Below, piece after piece: positions 7,642 to 15,151 of a stretch of 19,687 bases of DNA (position 1 is its first letter; each line of letters starts with the position of its first letter). The stretch is from an uncultured Bacteroidales bacterium (GTDB lineage: Bacteria > Bacteroidota > Bacteroidia > Bacteroidales > Paludibacteraceae). The translations under genes were made by a program, and so were the position numbers. The notes beneath the pieces were generated by a model that was given only the letters and a program-made list of their open reading frames with translations, was not told the origin of the DNA and did no database searches. The stretch covers positions 1 to 19,687 of the forward strand of contig CAIYTJ010000478.1 in assembly GCA_903929065.1 (NCBI GenBank), written 5' to 3'.

Positions 7642-9205
7642 GCTCTTCGTTTTTAAAATCGATATGATGATTTTTGGCCGTTTGATTGAGTTGTTTTATA
7701 ATTTCCTTCGATTGAATGAGTGCAATGGCTTTTTCAATATCGTCGGAGAAAATGCGATCGGTATCGGCAAAAGTGATTTGCTCCCGAATGAGTTTGTGCG
7801 CTTCTTCAAGCAGAATTCCGGATTTCAAGGGCTTGCGGAAATCAAATCCCTGAGCCGCTGTAAGCATTTCGATTGCCAGTATTTTTTCCAGATTTTCCAC
7901 AATCCGCAGACTTTTGCGAACACCGATGGAACCCATGCTCACGTGGTCTTCCTGACCGAGCGAAGTAGGAATACTATCGGCACTGGCTGGGAAACACTGT
8001 GTTTTATTTTCGCTTACCAGAGAGGCCGTGGTGTATTGCAGAATCATAAAACCGGAATTTAATCCGGTGTGGCTCATCAGCAATTTTGGAAGACCCGGAA
8101 CGCTTTCCATCATCGACAAATAAACACGACGATCGGCAATATTGCCCAGCTCGGCAGCTGCTAGACCGGCATAATCAATCGGCATAGCAATGGGTTGACC
8201 GTGGAAATGGCCGCCGCTAATGGTTTTATCTTCGGAAAAAATAATGGGATTGTCGGTCACTGAATTGATTTCAATCAATATGGATTCTTTCAAATGCAAC
8301 CACGCGTTACGCGAAGCACCGTGAACCTGCGGAATGCACCGCAACGAATACGGATCCTGAACCCGGTGGCAATTTTTATGCGACGTAACAATTTGTGAAT
8401 GATGAAGCAGCGCACGCATGCGTTTGGCCACATACACACTGCCGGAATAGGGCCGCAGACTGTGCAGTTCTTCATCAAAACATTTCACGGAACCCATCAT
8501 GGCTTCGTGGTCGATGGCAGCAATGATATCGGCATGATCGAGGCAGTTCTGGAATTTTTCCAACAAAATAATCGCGTGAGCACTCATAAATTGCGTTCCA
8601 TTTATCAGTGCGAGTCCTTCTTTCGGTCCTAAATCGACCGGCTGCATTCCTAGCAACTCCAGTACTTCCGTCATGGGTTTAATTTCATCGTGAAACCACA
8701 CTTTTCCCATACCAATGAGCGGTAAAAACAAGTGTGAAAGCGGTGCCAGATCGCCGGAAGCACCCACCGAACCCTGTTCGGGAACGCATGGAATCACTTC
8801 ATTTTCGATATGCCACATAATGCGTTCCACGGTTTCGACAGCAATGCCGGAATAGCCCTTGCACAGCGCGTGAACCTTGAGAATCATCATCAATTTGGCT
8901 ATTTCTTTATCTAAGAGATTTCCGACGCCCACGCTATGGCTCATCAACAGGTTGTATTGCAGTTTTTTTGTATCTTCTTCGCCAATTAATGTGGTACATA
9001 ACGGTCCGAAACCGGTATTGATGCCGTAAACAATTTTCTTTTTGTGAACGATTTGTTCGACGACATCCCTGCTTTTTTGCACATTAGAGCGAACTTTTGA
9101 GGTCAGAATTCCTTTTTCGACACCACGTGCCAGATTGAGTGCCCGGCCAATGGTCAATTCCTCTTCACCGTAGCGGAATTCTTTTGTGGATTTATCTTTT
9201 TGCAT
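7619..9205 (-). CDS. hutH: Histidine ammonia-lyase
   Basis: First enzyme of the operon: removes ammonia from L-histidine to give trans-urocanate. It uses the self-formed MIO cofactor, built from A149-S150-G151 in GSVGASGDLAPLSH. The catalytic tyrosine Y60 sits in VYGINTGFGPL, and QEDHVSMGS and the SVTDNPIIF segment are also typical. The length of 528 residues is slightly above the usual 505-515, with a charged N-terminal extension (MQKDKSTKEFRYGEEE). The start at 9205 is about 70 nt downstream of a -7 element match on the minus strand, so this is the promoter-proximal gene. Next to it no hut regulator gene (HutC or HutP type) is seen, so control is elsewhere or of another kind. Confidence 0.97.
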   Translation of the reverse strand: MQKDKSTKEFRYGEEELTIGRALNLARGVEKGILTSKVRSNVQKSRDVVEQIVHKKKIVYGINTGFGPLCTTLIGEEDTKKLQYNLLMSHSVGVGNLLDKEIAKLMMILKVHALCKGYSGIAVETVERIMWHIENEVIPCVPEQGSVGASGDLAPLSHLFLPLIGMGKVWFHDEIKPMTEVLELLGMQPVDLGPKEGLALINGTQFMSAHAIILLEKFQNCLDHADIIAAIDHEAMMGSVKCFDEELHSLRPYSGSVYVAKRMRALLHHSQIVTSHKNCHRVQDPYSLRCIPQVHGASRNAWLHLKESILIEINSVTDNPIIFSEDKTISGGHFHGQPIAMPIDYAGLAAAELGNIADRRVYLSMMESVPGLPKLLMSHTGLNSGFMILQYTTASLVSENKTQCFPASADSIPTSLGQEDHVSMGSIGVRKSLRIVENLEKILAIEMLTAAQGFDFRKPLKSGILLEEAHKLIREQITFADTDRIFSDDIEKAIALIQSKEIIKQLNQTAKNHHIDFKNEEHELFGIY

Positions 9206-9279
9206 GATATTTTTAGTATTCAGATTTCAATAAATAAAAATCCAACAGCTCTGTTTGGAATATTTATTCTATTTTGTTG

Positions 9280-9287
9280 CAAATATA
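9280..9287 (-). promoter_or_regulatory. Candidate -7 element of the hut operon
   Basis: On the minus strand TATATTTG fits the Bacteroidetes -7 consensus TAnnTTTG and lies about 75 nt upstream of hutH. A TTTG further upstream is present but too close (14 nt) for a good -33 element. AT-rich DNA makes chance matches fairly likely. Confidence 0.45.
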
Positions 9288-9384
9288 AAAATTGTTTTCT
9301 ACAAATGAGATAGAAATTCTAAAAATATAAGAGGATAATTTTTCAGAATGAATGCTTTGAGTTTTATCAAAAACAGAAATCAAT

Positions 9385-9420
9385 TGAAAATAAAGAAAGC
9401 TGTCTCTTGAAAACAGCTTA
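9385..9420 (-). terminator. Intrinsic terminator after the recR-GNAT operon
   Basis: AAGCTGT (9397-9403) pairs with ACAGCTT (9413-9419) around a 9-nt loop. Read on the minus strand the hairpin is followed by TCTTTATTTT. It lies 42 bp beyond the stop of the acetyltransferase gene and upstream of the hut promoter, so it separates the two minus-strand operons. Confidence 0.6.
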
Positions 9421-9461
9421 AATCTATGATAACTAAAATATATGGAATGAAATACCTGAAT

Positions 9462-10001
9462 TTACCTTTGCTCAATCAGAAACTTATCTCTGAATTGTTG
9501 AAAGACAATAATGTTTTCGAAACCTTGAGGTGTTTTAATCCAGTTTTTGAGAAAGCCACTTGCTTCGTAACCTTCTTTCTCGAACATATGATGGCTGGCG
9601 GTATTGCTTTCGGAAATATGGCAATAGAGTTGGTTCAGTTGAAGAAAATTAAAAACATACTTTTCAACCAAATGCAAAGCTTCACGGGCGTATCCGTTTT
9701 TTTGAAAAGCAATATCGACATAAAGTCCGAGCGCCACCCGGCTGTTGTGGATATCAAAATCGAATAAATCGACCGTACCTACAGTTTCGCCGGTCTTTAC
9801 ACTCACTATCATTAACCGAAGTTGGTGAGTTTCGTAAATATCTTTTTCGGAATTAAGGATGTATTGTTTCAAAACGAAACGCGAATACGGATTGCGCGTG
9901 TTTCCGACCGTCCACAATTGAGGATCGTTTTCCCATGCATACAGCCGATCCAGATCTTCCGGTTCGACAGCCCTTAGTCGTATCACTTCGTTTTCTAACA
10001 T
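9462..10001 (-). CDS. GNAT family N-acetyltransferase (RimJ/RimL/SpeG-like)
   Basis: A 179-residue single-domain acetyltransferase. It opens with VIRLRAVEPEDLDRLYAWEND, the usual start of RimJ/RimL-type GNATs, and has the acetyl-CoA pyrophosphate-binding motif at QKNGYAREAL (100-109). The C-terminal SNTASHHMFEKEGYEASG followed by a short aromatic stretch is the standard GNAT ending. The arrangement is close to spermidine acetyltransferase SpeG, but the acceptor (protein N terminus, polyamine, antibiotic or other small amine) cannot be settled. It is the last gene of a four-gene cluster, starting 22 bp after the HAD protein, and a terminator lies 42 bp downstream. Confidence 0.85.
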   Translation of the reverse strand: MLENEVIRLRAVEPEDLDRLYAWENDPQLWTVGNTRNPYSRFVLKQYILNSEKDIYETHQLRLMIVSVKTGETVGTVDLFDFDIHNSRVALGLYVDIAFQKNGYAREALHLVEKYVFNFLQLNQLYCHISESNTASHHMFEKEGYEASGFLKNWIKTPQGFENIIVFQQFRDKFLIEQR

Positions 10002-10023
10002 TAATTTTACTATCTACGGCTAA

Positions 10024-10452
10024 TTATTTGCCAAAAAGTATACTGAAAATGCTTTTTTTCTTGGGCAACGTATATTCCGGTTCAATTTCGTAAGAAACCG
10101 GTTCAAAGGATTTTCCGTTTGTAATCATGCGGTAAATAATTCCCCAGTCGGGCATTCCGCCCAAATTTCTGTCATCGATAAATAAATCGGCTTTCAATTT
10201 ACGGGGTTCGGGATGTTCTGCAGATTCTTCGGGATAATTCTTATTGACCGCATAAAATTCCAACCCACGTTCACGGCAAAATTCCACAGCTTCGTCTAAT
10301 TCCTTGCCTTCACGCACCGTCCACATTACGAGCAGACAATCAGGGAATTGTTGAAGTCGTTTCAATGTATCAATGGCAAAGGGAATCTCCTTTCCAATTA
10401 AAGGATATTCGTGCGTTACAATTGTTCCGTCAAAATCAACAGCAATAATCAT
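10024..10452 (-). CDS. HAD-superfamily phosphatase-like protein (BT_0820 type)
   Basis: A small HAD hydrolase of 142 residues without an obvious large cap domain. Motif I is VDFDGT with the nucleophile D6 and acid/base D8, motif II is probably T45 in VMWTVREG, a lysine near 85-87 (PRKLK) could serve motif III, and motif IV is LFIDDRNLGG with D93/D94. The layout strongly recalls the Bacteroides HAD phosphatase family represented by BT_0820; substrate unknown. The catalytic residues look intact, so it is probably an active phosphatase on a small phosphorylated metabolite. It starts 29 bp after the membrane-protein gene and ends 22 bp before the GNAT gene. Confidence 0.82.
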   Translation of the reverse strand: MIIAVDFDGTIVTHEYPLIGKEIPFAIDTLKRLQQFPDCLLVMWTVREGKELDEAVEFCRERGLEFYAVNKNYPEESAEHPEPRKLKADLFIDDRNLGGMPDWGIIYRMITNGKSFEPVSYEIEPEYTLPKKKSIFSILFGK

Positions 10453-10481
10453 AAATGTAATTGGTTTAATAAGAAATTATT

Positions 10482-10949
10482 TTATTCTTCGTCTTCCAGT
10501 TTCAGATCGGAAATGATTTTACCTTCGGTCGGTTTACAAAAAAGTAATGCAATGGCTGAAATACCGGCACAGAAAATAATCGATTGGTTGCGGATTATAT
10601 AAAATACGATAACGCTGATTACCAGTCCTGAACCAACCACCAACAAACGCAGTGTTGCAGCAGAAGCATATTTGTTTAGTTTGATGAACTTGTCTTCAAT
10701 CAGGGCTAATTTTTTAGTATACCGGTGAAAAAGCGCCAATGCTGACGGAATAGATACAATTATATAAAGAATAACGACCGACGAAAGTGTTATACTTAAA
10801 TTGCTGGTCAAACTGACCGTATTTTCGGTGTTCATGGTCATCATATAACCGATAATTGTTGATAATATTGTCAGCGTGTAAATCAGATAATAAGCCAGAT
10901 TGATTCTTCTAATAATTCCTTCCATATTTTTGTTTGTTGTAATGGTCAA
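10482..10949 (-). CDS. Hypothetical four-TM membrane protein
   Basis: I do not recognise this 155-residue protein. It shows four hydrophobic stretches that fit membrane helices: about residues 14-37, 46-73, 99-119 and 123-138. Between helices 2 and 3 lies a basic loop (HRYTKKLALIEDKFIKLNKY), and the C terminus is acidic (SDLKLEDEE). There is no signal peptide, catalytic motif or binding motif, so it is probably an inner-membrane protein of the two-hairpin type. Its place, 41 bp after recR and 29 bp before the HAD gene, makes it an operon member. The function is unknown. Confidence 0.7.
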   Translation of the reverse strand: MTITTNKNMEGIIRRINLAYYLIYTLTILSTIIGYMMTMNTENTVSLTSNLSITLSSVVILYIIVSIPSALALFHRYTKKLALIEDKFIKLNKYASAATLRLLVVGSGLVISVIVFYIIRNQSIIFCAGISAIALLFCKPTEGKIISDLKLEDEE

Positions 10950-10990
10950 ACCGCAAAATTTATAATCTGCGATTTAGTCGACCGGTTTTA

Positions 10991-11608
10991 TTATTTAAAT
11001 GAATTTGTAAATTCTACTCTGTTTAAAATGGAACGTCCGAGCGTAATTTCGTCGGCATATTCCAGTTCGTCGCCAATGGCAATACCGCGTGCAATAGTGG
11101 TTATTTTCATATTCAGAGGAGCCAGTTTTCGGAAAATATAAAAGTTGGTAGTGTCGCCTTCCATGGTGGTGCTCAATGCCAGAATCACTTCATTCACGTT
11201 TTCATCTTTCACCCTATTAACAAGGCTTTCAATCTCCAGATCGCCCGGCCCAATGCCATCCATGGGTGAAATTATTCCTCCCAACACATGATACAAACCA
11301 CGAAATTGCTGTGTATTTTCAATAGACATCACGTCTTTAATGTTTTCAACAACGCAAACCGTTTCGTGGTCGCGGGACGGATTGCTGCAAATACGACAAA
11401 CTTCGGTATCCGAAATATTATGACAAACCTTGCAATAAATAATTTCCTTCCGCAGCTGAATAAACGCATTTCCAAAAACTTCCACTTCGTGTTCCGACTG
11501 TTTTAGCAAATGCAGAACCAGTCGTAAAGCTGTTTTACGCCCGATTCCCGGCAATTTGGCAAACTCATTTACCGCATTTTCGAGCAATGAAGATGAAAAT
11601 TGTTGCAT
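10991..11608 (-). CDS. recR: Recombination mediator protein RecR
   Basis: RecR works with RecO (and RecF) to load RecA on SSB-coated gapped DNA. From the ATG at 11608 the protein is 205 residues, the normal length. The helix-hairpin-helix is LPGIGRKTALRLVLHLL (19-35), the four-cysteine zinc site is C59, C62, C71 and C74, and the Toprim domain starts at TVCVVENIKDVM with ALSTTMEGDTT and the C-terminal RGIAIGDELEYADEITLGRSI further on. The frame stays open to an ATG at 11656, but that extension (SLLITDNCPLITE) is translated from an intergenic TATCAGT repeat, so I reject it; ATG 11614 is another close option. It heads a cluster with a membrane protein, a HAD protein and a GNAT protein, and is transcribed divergently from the symporter. 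Confidence 0.95.
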   Translation of the reverse strand: MQQFSSSLLENAVNEFAKLPGIGRKTALRLVLHLLKQSEHEVEVFGNAFIQLRKEIIYCKVCHNISDTEVCRICSNPSRDHETVCVVENIKDVMSIENTQQFRGLYHVLGGIISPMDGIGPGDLEIESLVNRVKDENVNEVILALSTTMEGDTTNFYIFRKLAPLNMKITTIARGIAIGDELEYADEITLGRSILNRVEFTNSFK

Positions 11609-11619
11609 ACTCATTTCAG

Positions 11620-11648
11620 TTATCAGTGGACAATTATCAGTTATCAGT
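11620..11648. repeat. TTATCAGT short direct repeats upstream of recR
   Basis: Three copies of TTATCAGT lie at 11620-11627, 11634-11641 and 11641-11648 (the last two overlap by one base), immediately before the recR start. On the minus strand they read ACTGATAA. This is a degenerate spacer-type repeat; it extends the recR frame falsely. Confidence 0.65.
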
Positions 11649-11670
11649 AAGCTCACTATCTAATTGAATG

Positions 11671-11678
11671 CAAAAATA
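11671..11678 (-). promoter_or_regulatory. Candidate -7 element of the recR operon
   Basis: Minus-strand TATTTTTG matches TAnnTTTG and sits 63 bp before the recR start, on the far side of the TTATCAGT repeats. No good -33 TTTG was seen. Confidence 0.45.
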
Positions 11679-11738
11679 GGAAAAAAAACGGTGCGAAACT
11701 ATTTTTCAGCTTCGCATTTCGTTTCGGTCATTTATCAC

Positions 11739-11746
11739 TAATTTTG
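11739..11746 (+). promoter_or_regulatory. Candidate -7 element of the symporter-engB unit
   Basis: TAATTTTG followed by CAAC matches TAnnTTTG, about 80 nt before the symporter ATG. The divergent recR candidate is 60 bp away, so this 218-bp gap holds two back-to-back promoters. Confidence 0.45.
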
Positions 11747-11826
11747 CAACCAATTCGATTAGAACAGTTAAACAACTTCGAAAGTTCCAATCATAAAACA
11801 TAAATCCCAAATCATAAATTAAAAGA

Positions 11827-13284
11827 ATGTCAGGATTTTCCATTCTACTGATCATCGTTGTTTATTTCTCCATTCTGTGGTTGATTTCATACATTGTCGG
11901 CAAAAAAAACACCGACAACAATGCTTTCTTCCTTGGGAATAAGCAATCTCCGTGGTGGGTTGTGGCTATCGGTATGGTGGGTTCGTCCATTTCGGGAGTG
12001 AGTTTCGTTTCAGTTCCGGGCATGGTGGGGAAAATTGATTTCACTTATATGCAGACTGTTTTCGGGTTTTTTATCGGATATCTGATCATCGCCAATGTGC
12101 TTCTGCCGTTGTATTACAAGATGAACCTGACCAGCATTTACACCTATCTGGAAAAGCGTTTCGGTAAATATTCCTACAAAACCGGAGCTTCATTTTTCCT
12201 GCTTTCACGCATCATCGGTTCCGGTGTAAGGTTGTATCTGGTGACAATGATTTTGCAGCATTTGATTTTTGATGCCTGGCACATTCCATTTGTTGTCACA
12301 GCTTTAACGGCGGTTTTCATGATTTGGCTTTATACGCACCGAAGCGGTATCAAAACCATTGTCTGGACGGATACATTGCAGACTATTTGTTTGATTTCTG
12401 CTCTTGTGTTAATGGTTTTCCAAATTTCAAAGCAACTAAATTTCACAACCAGTGAATTTTTCCAACACATATTTAAGTACGAACATTCGCGAATTTTTGT
12501 GTTCGACGACTGGCATTCGAAGCAAAACTTTTTCAAGCAGTTCTTCAGCGGAATATTTATCGCCATTGTTATGACCGGCCTCGACCAGGACATGATGCAA
12601 AAGAACCTGACTTGCCGCAATCTGCGTGATGCCAAGAAAAATATGTATTGGTACGGTATCACGTTTGTGCCGTTGAACCTGCTGTTTCTGATGCTTGGTG
12701 CCATGTTATTGATGCTGGCAACCAAAAATAATATCGCTTTGCCGGTAACTACCGATGAGATTTTACCGCTTTTTGCCACAAAATTTCTGGGTCCGGTGGT
12801 TACCTTTCTTTTCGTAATTGGTATTATTGCGGCCACTTTTGCCAGTTCCGATTCTGCGTTGGCTTCCATGACAACGTCATTTTCAGTCGACATTTTGGGT
12901 GTTCAACATGATGAACCGAAGGTAGCCGTTAGAAAACGAAAACTGACTCATATTGGTATGTCGGTTTTGTTCGTGGTAATTATGCTTATCTTTAAAGTGC
13001 TGAACAATAAAAGTATTATCGACGCCATTTATACCATAGTTTCCTACACTTACGGACCACTTTTGGGTATGTTTGCCTTCGGTTTATTTACCAAACGGCA
13101 AGTTCGCGATAAAGTTGTACCTTTGGTGGCAGTTTCATCTCCGTTAATTTGCTATGGACTAAACATTTTATCCACCCGTGTTTTCAACTACGCATTGGGT
13201 TATGAATTGTTGATAGTAAACGGATTAATAACATTTTGCGGAATGTATCTTTTATCGTTGAAACTTAGAAATGTAAATTTGTAA
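11827..13284 (+). CDS. Sodium:solute symporter (SSS family)
   Basis: Inner-membrane secondary transporter of 485 residues, expected to have about 13 membrane helices and the LeuT-type fold. The N-terminal region, including NAFFLGNKQSPWWVVAIGM and then GSSISGVSFVSVPGMVG, is the standard SSS opening, in which the unwound part of helix 1 binds sodium and substrate. Later SRIIGSGVRLYLV, WTDTLQTICLIS, GLDQDMMQKNLTCR and the FASSDSALASMTTSFSVD segment (second sodium-site region) also fit. The closest feel is to the Bacteroidetes SSS transporters often labelled Na+/proline or Na+/glucose-like, but the substrate cannot be told. engB starts 9 bp after its stop. No catabolic genes accompany it. Confidence 0.9.
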   Translation: MSGFSILLIIVVYFSILWLISYIVGKKNTDNNAFFLGNKQSPWWVVAIGMVGSSISGVSFVSVPGMVGKIDFTYMQTVFGFFIGYLIIANVLLPLYYKMNLTSIYTYLEKRFGKYSYKTGASFFLLSRIIGSGVRLYLVTMILQHLIFDAWHIPFVVTALTAVFMIWLYTHRSGIKTIVWTDTLQTICLISALVLMVFQISKQLNFTTSEFFQHIFKYEHSRIFVFDDWHSKQNFFKQFFSGIFIAIVMTGLDQDMMQKNLTCRNLRDAKKNMYWYGITFVPLNLLFLMLGAMLLMLATKNNIALPVTTDEILPLFATKFLGPVVTFLFVIGIIAATFASSDSALASMTTSFSVDILGVQHDEPKVAVRKRKLTHIGMSVLFVVIMLIFKVLNNKSIIDAIYTIVSYTYGPLLGMFAFGLFTKRQVRDKVVPLVAVSSPLICYGLNILSTRVFNYALGYELLIVNGLITFCGMYLLSLKLRNVNL

Positions 13285-13293
13285 CTAAAAATT

Positions 13294-13890
13294 ATGGAAA
13301 TAAAATCTGCTGAATTTGTAATAAGCAATACCGATTACCGGAAATGTCCCGAAAGTAAACTGCCTGAATATGCATTTATCGGACGTTCGAATGTGGGAAA
13401 ATCGTCGCTAATAAACATGTTGTGCAACCGGAATGGGTTGGCTATGACATCGTCTAAACCAGGCAAAACGCTATTAATCAATCATTTTATAATCAACAAT
13501 AACTGGCATTTGGTGGATTTGCCCGGCTATGGTTTTGCCACAGCAGGTAAATCGATGCGCAAAAAATTGAAAGATATGATTGAAAACTATATCATACACC
13601 GCGAACAACTCATCTGCCTATTTTTACTGATTGACAGCCGCCTCGAACCTCAGAAAATTGATATGGAATTTATGGAATGGCTGGGCGAAAACGGAATTCC
13701 TTTCAGTATTGTTTTCACAAAACTGGATAAAATGTCAACCGTTCGTGCCAAAGAAAGCCTGAAAGCCTATCAGGATAAATTGATGGAACAATGGGAAGAA
13801 TTGCCGCCCATTTTTGCCACTTCGTCGGAGAAAAGGGTTGGGCGGGATGAATTGCTTGATTATATTGAAAACATAAATAAAACGCTGTAA
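13294..13890 (+). CDS. engB: Ribosome biogenesis GTPase YsxC/EngB (YihA)
   Basis: TRAFAC-class GTPase essential for assembly of the 50S ribosomal subunit and usually required for growth. The 198-residue length is typical. G-motifs are complete: G1 GRSNVGKSS at 30-38, the switch threonine region SKPGKT at 54-59, G3 DLPGYG at 75-80, G4 TKLD at 142-145 and G5 TSS at 176-178. The opening KSAEFVISNTDYRKCPESKLPEYAF is diagnostic of this family. It follows the symporter by 9 bp and is followed by a good terminator, so these two unrelated genes share a transcript. Confidence 0.96.
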   Translation: MEIKSAEFVISNTDYRKCPESKLPEYAFIGRSNVGKSSLINMLCNRNGLAMTSSKPGKTLLINHFIINNNWHLVDLPGYGFATAGKSMRKKLKDMIENYIIHREQLICLFLLIDSRLEPQKIDMEFMEWLGENGIPFSIVFTKLDKMSTVRAKESLKAYQDKLMEQWEELPPIFATSSEKRVGRDELLDYIENINKTL

Positions 13891-13894
13891 AAAG

Positions 13895-13932
13895 AACGTT
13901 CGTGAGTAAATCATGAACGTTTTCTGTTTTTT
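13895..13932 (+). terminator. Intrinsic terminator after engB
   Basis: AACGTTCGTG (13895-13904) pairs with CATGAACGTT (13912-13921), 10 bp with one G-U, around a 7-nt loop. It is followed by TTCTGTTTTTT. It begins just 4 bp after the engB stop. Confidence 0.85.
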
Positions 13933-14226
13933 AAATATCTATAAACGAGTCCTTATTCTTAAACATTTCAATTCGAATCCGGTTTTAATCAACAAATATA
14001 GGATAGCTGGAATATCTCTGTAATAAATCCATTCTATGGAAGTTTAGCAAAATTACATTTCAACACATTTTTCCTATAATTATACCTATTTATTACAAAA
14101 CGAAATGTATATATTTCAATTTGCAACTTTTAGCTGATCTTTTAAAACGATTCATGGGATTAAAATGCTACGTCATTCAGAGTTATTAATTTTGCAACTC
14201 ATTAGGACTCCATAAAGCTCAAAAAA
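13933..14226. other. Intergenic region before dapF
   Basis: The gap between engB and dapF is 336 bp in all and holds the engB terminator at its start and a -7 element match near its end. The rest is AT-rich sequence with no coding potential above a few tens of codons. One minus-strand TATATTTG (13993-14000) has no gene to serve and is probably chance. Confidence 0.5.
14187..14194 (+). promoter_or_regulatory. Candidate -7 element of dapF-dapL
   Basis: TAATTTTG followed by CAAC, the same 12 bases as at the symporter promoter, lies 32 bp before the dapF start. No clear -33 element. Confidence 0.5.
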
Positions 14227-15060
14227 ATGAAATTTACCAAAATGCACGGAATCGGCAACGATTATATATACGTGAACGGTTTCGAAGAAAAAATAGCAGA
14301 TGTTACTGAATTTGCCATCAAATACAGCGACCGCCACAAAGGAATCGGTTCGGATGGATTGGTTTTGATTTTACCATCGAAAATCTCGGATTTCAGAATG
14401 CAAATGCTCAATGCAGATGGTTCGGAAGCTGAAATGTGTGGAAATGCTTCACGCTGCATCGGGAAGTTTGTTTACGATAAAGGCTTAACCACCAAAACCG
14501 AAGTAACGCTGGAAACGCTGGCAGGTGTGAAAGTGTTGAAATTGTTTGTTGGAGCTGACAATAAAGTGGAAAGCGCAACCGTAGATATGGGCGAACCAAT
14601 TTTGGCACCGGAACTTATCCCAACAACTTTTACCGGAGAAACAATTATCAATAAATCAGTTAAGTTTGATGAATCGTTGGAATATAATATTACCTGCGTC
14701 TCCATGGGAAATCCTCATGCAGTAATATTTACAACCGGCATTGACAAACTGGATTTACCCAAAATTGGTCCAATAATTGAAAATGCTGCCATTTTCCCTA
14801 ATCGAATAAATACCGAATTTATAGAAGTTCTATCGAAAGACAGAATAAAAATGCGCGTTTGGGAACGTGGTTCAGGTGAAACAATGGCTTGCGGTACCGG
14901 TGCTTGTGCTTCCGTTGTGGCAGCCATTTTGAATGGATTGACTAACCGAAAAGTAACTGTAGAGCTTTTGGGCGGCGATTTGATAATTGAATGGAACGAA
15001 ACCGATAACCGCGTTTACCTCACTGGTGGAGCAACAACTGTTTTCGAAGGAGAAATCTAA
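14227..15060 (+). CDS. dapF: Diaminopimelate epimerase
   Basis: Cofactor-independent racemase converting LL- to meso-diaminopimelate, the precursor of lysine and of the peptidoglycan cross-link. The 277 residues match the family. Both active-site cysteines are present: C71 in NADGSEAEMCGNASRC and C222 in RGSGETMACGTGACAS. The N-terminal FTKMHGIGNDYIYV and MGNPHAVIF are also diagnostic. It stands directly before dapL, whose product is its substrate, so the two form a compact two-step unit; the 91-bp gap between them carries an inverted repeat. Confidence 0.96.
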   Translation: MKFTKMHGIGNDYIYVNGFEEKIADVTEFAIKYSDRHKGIGSDGLVLILPSKISDFRMQMLNADGSEAEMCGNASRCIGKFVYDKGLTTKTEVTLETLAGVKVLKLFVGADNKVESATVDMGEPILAPELIPTTFTGETIINKSVKFDESLEYNITCVSMGNPHAVIFTTGIDKLDLPKIGPIIENAAIFPNRINTEFIEVLSKDRIKMRVWERGSGETMACGTGACASVVAAILNGLTNRKVTVELLGGDLIIEWNETDNRVYLTGGATTVFEGEI

Positions 15061-15063
15061 TAT

Positions 15064-15144
15064 TAGTAGGTAGTTTATAGTCGGTAGTAAATAGTAAAAA
15101 CTTCGGCAACCAACTACCAATTATAAACTATAAACTACCAACTA
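15064..15144. repeat. Inverted and direct repeats between dapF and dapL
   Basis: TAGTAGGTAGTTTATAGT (15064-15081) is matched at 17 of 18 positions by the complement of 15127-15144. In between, AACTACCAA occurs twice (15112-15120 and 15133-15141). The two arms could form a long stem in the dapF-dapL mRNA. Built from a few short words, it looks like a spacer repeat rather than a gene-specific signal. Confidence 0.7.
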
Positions 15145-15151
15145 AAAATAT

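Noticed and set aside
2855..9205. The hut operon as a horizontally acquired island
   Set aside because: It looks somewhat richer in GC by eye than the flanking genes, but there are no integrase, tRNA or boundary repeats, and a hut operon with fused FTCD is ordinary in Bacteroidetes.
9426..9767. 113-codon plus-strand open frame over the GNAT gene
   Set aside because: Antisense to the acetyltransferase C terminus, with no promoter match or known motif.
12330..12893. 187-codon minus-strand open frame inside the symporter gene
   Set aside because: It is wholly antisense to a well-conserved membrane transporter and its translation shows no recognisable domain.
13993..14000. Minus-strand TATATTTG in the engB-dapF gap
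   Set aside because: Nothing on the minus strand follows it before the converging engB terminator; likely a chance match in AT-rich DNA.
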